Under the pieces are notes generated by a model that made no database searches, was not told the DNA's origin, and worked only from the letters and a program-made list of their open reading frames with translations. Positions 24,371 through 35,200 of a stretch of DNA of 49,378 bases are shown piece after piece. A program made the position numbers and the translations under genes. How positions within the stretch are numbered: the first letter of the stretch is position 1; every line of letters begins with the position of its first letter. The DNA is taken from IMG/VR virus record IMGVR_UViG_3300030328_000325, positions 1 through 49,378 of that record; one strand, written 5' to 3'. The stretch comes from a virus.

Positions 24371-26199
24371 TGCCTATTTTATCTAAAGCTTTAGGGGTTA
24401 ATCCAGATGATATAACAACAGGCATCAAGAAACAGTTAACAACTGAGCAAACAATAAGAGATGAACTTTCACGTTTGCAAATGCAAAACTTAGAAAGAAA
24501 TAGAGGACCTGAGTTAGATATACCTGAAAAAACAAAACCTGGTTTAGATTTAAGAAGTAGTAAACTATCAGATTATGAAGTAAGACCACGCCCTAATTTA
24601 GAAAGAGACAAATTAAAATTTGGCCTACAAAAAGAATATCCTATAAATCAAGTAGAATTTGATAAGTATGGAGCACCAGATGCAAGCGAAGGTGCATTAA
24701 GCATTAACACTCCAAGAGAACAAATATTTAAACAAAATATTAAAACTTTAAAAGATAGATTTTATAGGCAACGTAACTCTTTAGGAAGTCCTAATTTTAC
24801 ATTAGATTATTCACCTGGTGGACGTGGATACGAAGCAATGAATAGTGATGATAAAGCAGTAAGAGATGCATACACAGATAGAATGGGACTACCTAGGATT
24901 CCAGATTCTAGTGATGTAACTGCTATGCCTTATCAAAAAGGTTTACGAGCAGATGGTACAAACGTTGGTTCTGTTGATGATTTAAACCCAAACGTGCAGG
25001 ATGTAATAGTAGGTTTGAATTATAAAAATAACTATAGTAATCAAAAACCTGCACTTAAAAAAGATACAAGTACAGATACAGATACAGCTACAGCTACAGA
25101 TACAGCTACAGATACAGGTACAGCTACAGATGAAAAAAGCTTTTTAGAAAAACTAGATGATGCAGGTTTTATACCATTTACAGATACAGCTACAGATGTA
25201 GATACAGATGTAGCTCAGACTAATACTGGAAACACAACACCAGCTAGCGGAAGTCCGTCAAGTCTTGTAGACACTACTTTAGGAGAAGATAAAGAAACAG
25301 CTAAAAAAGAAACAGCTGCAGCAAAAGACTTTGCCAAGAAAAAATTTGTTACTGAAGGAGACCCAACGGATGCTTATGTAAAAAACCCTACTAAATTAGG
25401 TAAGGACGTAAGATTAGCTATTGAAAACAGAAACATTTTAGCAAAAAAAGCAGACAGGATAAGAAACAAAATAAACTATGAATCAAAACTATTAGATATT
25501 ATCTTACAAAACGGTCGAATGGACCAGTACTATACAAAAAGAGAAGAGCTTAAAAATTTAGAAAACAGTATTTACGATGCAGAAGCTAAAGTAAAAGACG
25601 CAGATGTGCAGTTATTACAAGCTTCAGTTCTACAAGCAGCTATGGATATAGGCGTAGGTCGTACAGAAAGAATGAGTGCACTGTGGTCTGACGCAACAGG
25701 TACAAATGTACGAGTAATTCCAAACTTAGATATAACAGGAACTTTTAGTTTAGAAATAGATGGTGTTATAGACCCTAGGGCTCAAAATTTAAGTGCAAAT
25801 CAAATGATTCAACTGTTTAGAAATGTTGCTGACCCAGCGTATCGTAATAAACAGCTATCGATTAGAGCAGAGTTACATCTGAAAACACAGCAAACAAAAA
25901 TAGAAACAGATGCTGCTATTAGAAAACTAACTGTTGAGAACGTATTTGATTTTAAGATAGAAGAAATGAAAATTTTACAAGGTTACCTTACTGATACTTC
26001 TAAAGTTACCTGGGACATATATGGTAAGACAGCTATATTTACTCGAGCTGGAAAAGTTTACACCGTACAAAATGAAACAACAACAGACATTAATGGAAAA
26101 GAAAGCACTGGAATGACAGTAAGGGATGCTCAAACAGGCCAGTTAGTTACAGAATCTAACGCTAATGCTTACAAAGATGCTGCCAAAGTAGAAGAATAG
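24370..26199 (+). CDS. Internal virion protein candidate with Thr-Ala-Asp repeats, 609 aa
   Basis: An N-terminal half with disordered charged regions (residues 25-100), a Thr/Asp/Ala repeat (about 232-257, and again about 270-280), then a long helical part (about 310-440, AAKDFAKKKF...RNKINYESKLLDIILQ...LENSIYDAEAKVKDAD) and a C-terminal mixed domain (450-609). It lies between the 418- and 3044-residue proteins, the place of gp15-like core proteins. No enzyme motif seen. The repeat is encoded by a degenerate ACAGAT/ACAGCT hexamer array that could vary in length among relatives. Confidence 0.6.
   Translation: MPILSKALGVNPDDITTGIKKQLTTEQTIRDELSRLQMQNLERNRGPELDIPEKTKPGLDLRSSKLSDYEVRPRPNLERDKLKFGLQKEYPINQVEFDKYGAPDASEGALSINTPREQIFKQNIKTLKDRFYRQRNSLGSPNFTLDYSPGGRGYEAMNSDDKAVRDAYTDRMGLPRIPDSSDVTAMPYQKGLRADGTNVGSVDDLNPNVQDVIVGLNYKNNYSNQKPALKKDTSTDTDTATATDTATDTGTATDEKSFLEKLDDAGFIPFTDTATDVDTDVAQTNTGNTTPASGSPSSLVDTTLGEDKETAKKETAAAKDFAKKKFVTEGDPTDAYVKNPTKLGKDVRLAIENRNILAKKADRIRNKINYESKLLDIILQNGRMDQYYTKREELKNLENSIYDAEAKVKDADVQLLQASVLQAAMDIGVGRTERMSALWSDATGTNVRVIPNLDITGTFSLEIDGVIDPRAQNLSANQMIQLFRNVADPAYRNKQLSIRAELHLKTQQTKIETDAAIRKLTVENVFDFKIEEMKILQGYLTDTSKVTWDIYGKTAIFTRAGKVYTVQNETTTDINGKESTGMTVRDAQTGQLVTESNANAYKDAAKVEE
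25063..25131 (+). repeat. Degenerate hexamer array (ACAGAT/ACAGCT) in coding sequence
   Basis: About eleven copies of ACAG(A/C)T or close variants, in frame, giving alternating Thr-Asp/Thr-Ala. A shorter related stretch lies at 25180-25211. Array of this sort is prone to slippage in steps of two residues. Confidence 0.75.
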
Positions 26200-26210
26200 A
26201 GGTTAAAATA

Positions 26211-29200
26211 ATGGTTGATGAAGTTGGACTAGATACATCGAGTAATCCATTTAGCTCTAATATAGCAGAAGACCCTGATGCTAATCCATTTACACTAACT
26301 CCCTCAGCTCCATCTAACACTCCTGATGCATTTCAATCTGCACTCATTATTGCAGAACAGCTAGGAGATTATTCAACAGCTGTAGACGAAGACATACCAA
26401 CAGGACCTTCAGTTTTATTTAGCCCATCAGCTAACAAAGTTTTTGTTAACGGTGCTATGTTTGATAAAGATGACGCAACCTCAGCTTTAGAAGCAGAAAA
26501 ATTTTTAGATAGACCAAGAGCTAAGACACCAAAAGAAATATCAGACTGGCAACGAGTTACTCCTGAAGCTTATGGTAAATACATGAAAAACATAAAAGAC
26601 CCTAGTCTTGGAACCTTATTTGGTGAAAATTTTGATATAGGTGTAAGTAACTTAAAACTATTAACTGGTAGAGGGTTACAGTTTTATGGTAAAGAAGAGA
26701 CAGGTCAAGAGTGGGTCGACGAAGCAGTTAAAGAATTATACTACAATCAACCATTTCAAAGAGAGATGTTAAATGAAGAAGGAGAGTATTTCCAAGACGA
26801 TTTTGTAGATTGGTTTGTAGCTAACCTAGGTCAACAAGGACCTATGATATTAGAATCTATGGCTGTAGCTGCAGTAGGTGCAGGAATAGGTGCAGCAGCA
26901 GGTGCAAACCCACTGTCTACAGTTGGTGGAGCTATAACTGCATTACTACAAAAAGAAGCTTTTAAAAAAGGTGTAATGCAAGCATCTAAAAAATACTTAG
27001 CAGGTAAAAAAGTTACGCCAGCTGAGAAAAAATTATTACAAGAAGTGTCGGGTATAGGTGCAGCTCTAGCAATTAGAAATCCAAAAGCTTTTTATGTAAC
27101 TTCAGGTGGTGTTGCTTTAACTGGAAAAGAACTTGCAAAAAGAGAAAGCAAAGAAGTACTTGAAGATATGGCATTAGCAGGTGCTAGAAAAGCAAAAGCT
27201 GCAGCTCAAAAGAAAAGTGTAGTAGATTCTGCAGCAGGGGCTTCTATATTAGGAGCTCAACAATTAGGTCAAGCAGATATATACGGTGAGATACGAGACA
27301 CAGGAGTAGGCGATAGAATGGATGCGTTCATAGGTTCTTTTCCTTACGCAGCCTTTGAAGTCCTTCCTGAGTTTTTCTTAGCAGCTAAAGTTTTTGGTTT
27401 ACCAACGAAAGGAATGAAAGTAAAACAACCTGGATTAGCAAGAAGAGTATCAGAAGGATTTGTAGGTGGTGGTATATTTGAAGGTGTTACTGAGTTAGCA
27501 CAAGAAGGTATACTATTAAATGCAACAAACCAATTAGGTGACGCTGAAACTGGACGTAGATTAATAAATGGATTTGCAGCAGGGTTCTTTATTGGTGGTC
27601 CATTAGGTGGAGCGGCTAGTATTAAATCTAATGCTCCTATAAATATACTAGACTCTGATAGAAACCCAGATTTACAACCTATACCACCAACCGTGGGGCC
27701 TTCTAAACCTCCAAGTGATAGCACACCAACTGCTAAAACTATGAGTGGAGCTGCGATTGCACCTGAAGTTGCACCTGAAGTTGCACCTGAAGTAGATAAA
27801 CCTAAAGTAGATGAAGCATCTATACAAAACGCATTACAAAAAATTTTAGAGACAAGAAGAAAAAAAGTTGCAGAAGAAGCCGCAGAGCCAGTAGTACGTA
27901 CTAAAGATATAAGAAGGCTCACACAACTTTTAAAAACAGACCCAGTAGTAACAGCTCCTGCTTCAGGTTATGCTGCAGGGCAGACTATTCAATACTATGA
28001 AACTGATGGCTCAATAAATACAGCAGAAATTAAAGCAGTAAGTGAGACTGGAGCTACTTTAAAAGTTGTAAAAAAAGGTAAGAAAAAAGAAGAATTATTA
28101 CCAGTAGAAAATATAGAAGCAAACCCTAAAGATGTTAACTTTATTTTAAAAAGCCCTGGTGCAAATATTCAAGGTAGAAAAGCTAATGAACTTAATTTAG
28201 AAGAAACAAAAAATGTTTTAACCAAACTTAGAGCTACTTATAAAGAAGCTAATACCATAGGCCAAAAAGAAGACTTACAGCGTGATATAACAGCTTTAAG
28301 AAATAGATTTGAAATATTAAAAGCTGAACAGAAAGCAGAAGATAAACGAATTGCTGATGCAACTGAACAAAAAAAGAAAAATGAAAACGCACTTAAAAAA
28401 ATAATTGATGATAAAAATAAAGAACAAGAACAAGCAGATAACGATAATCTTAATAACAATGTTAACAATATAACTTACAAAATTAAATCAACTAAAACAA
28501 TTACAGGTCTTGAAGGAGCTAAAGGTAAAGCTTTAAGTGCACTAAGTCTTAACGAATTAAAATCAGCACAAGCTAAGATTAACAAATGGCTTGATATTAA
28601 AGGAAAAGCAGTAAGTAATGCACAGACAAATAGTGTGCTTAATGATTTAATTGCTATAGAAAATGCTATAAAAAATTCTGCCCAAGTTACACCAGTAGCT
28701 AAAACAAAAGGTGAAGCCCTTAAAACAGAAGTAGAAGATAAAGATGTTAATGAACAAAAACAAATAGATGAAGATAATAAACGAAACGCAAAAATTTTAG
28801 AAGACGCTAAAAAAGAACAAGCAAATGAATTAAAAGAATTACGTAGAGTAAATAAATTTATTAAAGACAATAACATAGATACTAACTCTGAAGAGTTTAA
28901 ATATGAAGTCCAAGAATTTATATCCGAAGGGTTTGGGCCTACAGAGTCTAGAGATTATGCCGCAGACGTAATTATTGAAAGAAGAGCAGAGGAGAAAAAA
29001 GCTGAAGCAGATGCTATACCAGTAGTAACAACAGAAGCAAATGTTCAAGATTATGCAGGACCATTTACAATAATTGAAAAGTTTCTTGACCCAGCTTTGT
29101 TATCTTTTTTAGCTCAAAGTAAAAAGTATGGGATGTTTAGTCCAGAAACTTTAGAGCAAAGAAAATCATCTATGAAAACGATTGAGCGACCTAGAAGATT

Positions 29201-32200
29201 TTTTACAGATGAAATATTTAATTACATAATGCAAAATTACCCAGATTCAGAAACACGTGTAGTAAGAGATAGTGCTTTGGAATTTATGGGTGCAGTTCTT
29301 TTTGATATGTATGAAGGAGGCAGTTTTAAAGGTATAGCAATACAAGATAGTAAAGGTACTCCTTTAGCAGCAGCTGACATTATAGTTGAAAAAGACGCAA
29401 TCGTTGTAGACCCAATAGGCAGTGTAAATACACAAGCTACCACAGAGCTATTTAATGCTATAGAAGCTAGAGCAAAAGAAGAGGGTAAAGCAGTAATTAA
29501 AATTAGAGACATACAAACAAGCAAAGCTGAAGCTGCATTTAGAAAAAGAGGTTTTAATACTCAAGACAAAGAAGATAAATTGGACGGAACACTAACACTA
29601 TCAAAAGATATAGGAGGAACACAAGATGCCAATCAAGAGCAAGGCCCAACTGAAGTGGCTGAAAGCGAACAAGCCAGAGGTGGCGAACCTGTTATTGAAG
29701 GAGACGCCGAAGGAGACGCAACTGCCACAGAGGATAGGGTCGAAGAGCCTGTCGGAGAAACGCAAACGGGAGAAAAAGTATTACAAGATAGCGAAGACCA
29801 AGACACCGCTAGGAAAGTTCGAGGGCAAATTGACAGTGAACAAACTAAGCAACCAGCCAATCAAAAGGGGCAAGATAGTGTAGACACTGGGTTTGCAAAC
29901 GTTACACAAGCTTGGAATAAATTATTTTTATATCCACAAGTTGAATTTAGTATGCTGCCTGAACAGCAAAGAGAAGAATTTACACAGCTATTTAACGCAG
30001 GTCTTTTAGGTAGCAAGAAAAAAAGAAACCCTTATCAAATAGCAGAACAAATATATCTAAACGCTAAAGATACTATGCTAGAAATGGATAGAACTGAGAG
30101 TGCATTTGGTCCAACTGCTTTGTTTGATATCTCTAAACAAATATTAGAAGAAGATGTAGGAGCTATAAATACTGACGAGCGAACTACAGAAGCAATAGAA
30201 GACATTATCTTTCTTGCTTATCTACTTAAAGAGAACAAAGCTGTTAATAAAGCAGCAGCCACATACTTGTCTATATCTACTGGTAAATTTAGTGATGCTC
30301 AACAAGATTTAATAAATGATAAATTTATAGAAAGTATAATGGTGTATGAACTAGAAGGTAAAATTCTTGATTCTGAAAACAAAAACCAACCAGAAGGTAC
30401 TCCGCAAAGAGAAAAAAGATGGGTGTCTTTTGCTGAAGAACAAGGTTTGTTTGAAGTTTTAATAAATAAAGGAGTAAACATAATTAATTTACCTGAAAGG
30501 TTATCTCAATACGGAACTATTGACCCAAGATTATCTGGGGAAACAGGTGGAGATAGAATGCGTACCAAGCTACCAGGTACTAATAAAGATATAACTCCAG
30601 AAGAAAAGTTTGAAAACATTCTAGATAAAATTAAAAAAGGATATTCTAGAGATAAATCTTTAAAATATGGAAAAATTAAAGAGCTTATAGAATTACGCGA
30701 TAAAGTTGATATAAATTATGAACTAGACAGAGACAGAGGTAACGGAACAAACGAACAAATTAAAGATTACTTTAAAAATGACGGCACAGGAGATTTAAAA
30801 TACATTAAAACTATAGAAGGTTTTATAAGTCCTGTTACAGTAGAACAAACTGAAGCAGGTAAAAAAATTCAACAACAAAGAATTAAAGATAACAAAGCTG
30901 CAAAACTAAAAGCAGGTAAAATTAAGTCTCAAACTACACCAAGCCCTAACCATTTATTAGATGGTAATCCAAAAGGAAGACTAAAAAGATTTGACACTGA
31001 TAAAGAAATAGGAGCTCCTATACCGCAGGGTAAGATTAAATTAATTGTAAATCAACTTCTAAAAAAACTTAAGATAAAACCTACAGTTACCATAGTTAAA
31101 AATGTTCAGGATTTAAAAACCAATCACCCTAAGCTATATAAACTAGCTAATGAAGGAAGACCTGACGGAGATTTTGATACAACTCCTGCTATAGGGTATT
31201 CAATAGGAGACCAGATTATTATATTTAGTGACTATGCTATGACTGAAGATTCAGTTAGGTTTGTAATTGGCCACGAAACTTTAGGTCACTTTGGCTTCTC
31301 AGCATTTATGCCTAGGGCTAGATTAAACGCTATCTTAAGAGCAGCTTATAGAGAAGACCCAAACATAAAACTATCAGCAGATATGAACATAGTAAGTGGT
31401 ATGGAGTTTCATGAAGCTATAGAAGAAGTACTAGCCGACCATGCAGTTCATGCAGCAGAAATTGGAACTATAAGAAAAATTTGGGATGGAGTAGGAAGTT
31501 TTCTGGGAAGAATATTTAAGGCTGGTTCTATGGAAGGAATGGAAGAGTATCTAATAAAACAATCACGTAGAAATATATCTAGAGGAAACTTTGGTGTAGT
31601 GTCAGTTCCTCAGATAGAAGCAAATTTATTAGAGTTAAATGATTATGGTGCTAGAGGACGTTATTACGCAGCTCAAAATTCAACTGGCTTAATGACTAAA
31701 CTTCACGCTAGTCTATCTCAAACATACAATAGAATTACTAATGCGGATTCAGACGCTGTAAAAAAAGTTCAAGACTATGTAGATAAAGCTACTAAAAAAA
31801 TTAAGAAGGGGTTAAAAAAATCGGAAAGGAATCCACGAAGGTTTACACAGGTAGTTCTAGAAACGCTTCAATCATTAGATAACAAAGCTACTCGTAGTGA
31901 AGGACTATCACATATATTTAGAATATTTCAAGACCAAACTGGTAGAGTAAGAAGATTACAACAAGAGTATGCTGAGTTAACAAAATTTACCCACGGCTCT
32001 GGTATTTTCGCTACTCGTGCAACTGAACAAGAACGACAACAAGCAGGTGAGTTATTAGCTTATGGTGCTATATACAAACTTAGACAACTAGACGCTGCTA
32101 AGATTAGAAATGCAAAAGATTTAACTGCATATAATGGAGAGGGCGAACTTATAATTAATCCTAATGCATTAGCAGAACTTGCACAAGTTGGTATAGTATC

Positions 32201-35200
32201 ACGAGAACAATTTATGGAAGGATTACCTGTAGAGTTAGAAGGAGACTTAGGAGTCCCAGGTGGTTTATACAAACCAGGTTTTCCTATTACTGATAACGTG
32301 TATAGAGTATATATGGAACAACGTAATGCTGTTAACCAAGCAGCTGTAGATGTACTAGAAGCAAACTTACAAGCAACAGTACAACAACGAAAAGATACTA
32401 TAGAAAATTTTAAAACTTTTGCTGGTGTAGATAATCAGTTACCTACAGATTTAGATATACAAACCATTAAAGATATTATGGAAGAGTATAAAAAAATATA
32501 CTTAAAGGACGCAGTAGAAACTGATAGTGGTATAGAGTATCCAAATTCTGACAACGCTACAAAATTTATAGCACAAATTAACCGTGCTTTACATAAAGAT
32601 TTAAAAGTAGCTGATTGGAAAGCAAGTAAAGATGTAGTAAATGAAACACAACAATTTAAAAACATAGAAAATTTAGACAGTATAGTTCAAGGATTAGAAA
32701 GATTAAATAAATTGTACAACAATCCTGACGCAGGTAACACAAACAGTCTTACTAAATCTGCATATAAAATAACTGACGGCATACAAGATATGTTTGATTT
32801 AGATATAAGAAATCAAAATGCAGAAGCAAACGCTAAACGTACAATAATGGGTGCCTATGTACCTTTTAATAGAGAAGGAACATATCAAGTACAAATCAAT
32901 GCTTATGATAGAACTGGTAATCGAGTTGAAATACCTGCACACTTTAAGACCTCACTACCGTATTACCAAGTCGATAGCTTTAAAAATGCAGATGAAATAA
33001 GAGACAGATTAGAAGAACAATTTGGTAACTTACAATCGTTTAAGCTTGATGATGGAACAGGAGTAATGCAAGAAGTAACTCTTAGAGCTGAGTCATCTGT
33101 TGCTCCAAACGTAGCTCCCCTTACTGCAAATCAAATTAGCTTAAACGAAGTAGATAATGTTTTAAAAAGATTAGGTATTCCTATAGCACCAGAGGGTAGA
33201 AAAAAACTTGTCTTAGCTCTTGCAGACCAAGGCAAGAAAGCTAGAAATTATTTAGAGAGAGCTAACGTAGAAGGTTGGGATACTAATGTTATTCAAAAAA
33301 TATCTCAACATTTAGAAACTGAAACACATAGAGCAGGTAAAGCTTTCTATATGTATAAAGTTGATTCTATTATGTTAGACACTAAAATGTGGAGAGGCGA
33401 TGATAGAAAATTAAAACAGTTGCATGACAGAATGGAACTTGCTGAAAAACAAGGAAACATAAATAGATTACTTGAAGCACAAAGTTTATATGACAGGTAT
33501 GCATATAAATATCTTCATATGAGAGACAAAGCAGCTAATAATACTGTTCGTATATATAAAGGAAAAGGATTTAATAGAAAGTCTGAGTTAAAACAAACAT
33601 TAGGTATAGGTGAAGCTTATAGAACAGACGCAGCTGAATTACAACAATTTTACGCAGACGCTGCAAACATAGATGTAAATACTGAAGATGAGATATTAGG
33701 TAAAACACCTGGCACTGTTTTAAAACTAGCAACTGTTACAACGCAGTTAGGTGGGTCATTTGCTACAGGGATGATAAATATGGTATCTATGATAACACAT
33801 AGTATACCTTACTTAGCAACCTACAATTCAAAAAGTGGTTTTGGCGGTGGCTTTGGTTTAGTAAACGCAGCAAAAGAAATGACAACAGCTGTAGCTAACA
33901 TGAGTGATTTAACACAACAAGTAAGGTCTTCAGTAAGAACTGAAAAAACTGCATTATCTAATATTGATTATGTGCGAAAAGTTAAAGCTAGCAAAGCACT
34001 GCAGAAAAAACATAACATAACTCAAGATGAAGCAGATGCTTTAGAAGTAGCTACAGCACAAGGAGTTTTACAAGCAGCTCAATTTAATGCATTAGTAGGT
34101 TCTGCTAGAGGCGGGCTACAAGCCAATCCAAGAGGAGCGGCAGCACTTAGAACTTGGATGTCTATATTTTCTTACACAGAACAACTTAATAGAAGAGCTA
34201 CATTCTTAGCAGCTTATAGACTACAAAAAAGAAAGCTATTAGACGCAGGACAAAGTGTAGAAGATGCTAAACAAAATTCAATACTATTTGCTACCGATGC
34301 GGTAAATAAATCGCAAGGTGAATATGGAATGTACAACAGACCAAAAATGGCTCGTGGTAAGTTTTTTCAATACATCTTTATGTATAAACAATTTGTAATT
34401 ATTACTATACAACTTATGGCAAGCTTAGCTCCTAAAGAACAAATAGCTATGATAGGACTATTAATTTTATTTACTGGAATGAAAGGCATACCGTTCTCTG
34501 AAGACTTTGGAGATTTAATAGATACATTAGTTCAAAAATTTGAGATTCCACTACAAACTATGGAAAAAGAAATAGATGATATAGCAGAAAGTTTAGGCAT
34601 ATCTCCTATAATTGTACAAAGAGGTATTCTAGATTACTATACTTCAGGAACAGTATCTACACGATTAGGCTTTAGTGATTTAGTACCACTAACAGGGTCT
34701 TTAAAAGCAGGAGCAAATTACCAACGTGAAATAGAAAACTTTTTTGGGCCTGTCTATTCAGCTATGTCAGGTATATATGGACTTATAACAGGAACAATAA
34801 GACAAATTCCTGAAGCAGCAGGTCTGCTAACAGACACAAGCTTTGAAAAAGTTATTAGAAAAGCACCTTTAAGTGGACTTAAAGGACTCTACGAAGCAGG
34901 TGTTTTTTATAGAGATGGTAAGATTACTAACTCTGACGGAAAAATTATAACCCATGATGTAACTACTGCAGCAATAATTATGAGAGCATTAAATTTTTAC
35001 CCAGCTAAATCTACATATAGTTACGATATTATAAGGATGGTAAAACAAAGAGATGCTTATAGAAAAGAACTTTCTACAAGATATGTAAACCAAATGGTAA
35101 GAGCCCAAATAGACAATGACAATGAAGAAATGAATAGGATACTAAGAAATGTAGAAGAGTTTAATGTTAATGCTGAAGGTACAGGACTTGAGATTACAAA

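Noticed and set aside
27344-27922. 192-codon ORF on the - strand within the giant virion gene
   Set aside because: Composition is that of a shadow of a Gly/Ala/Pro-rich coding region; no ribosome binding site or sensible domain pattern.
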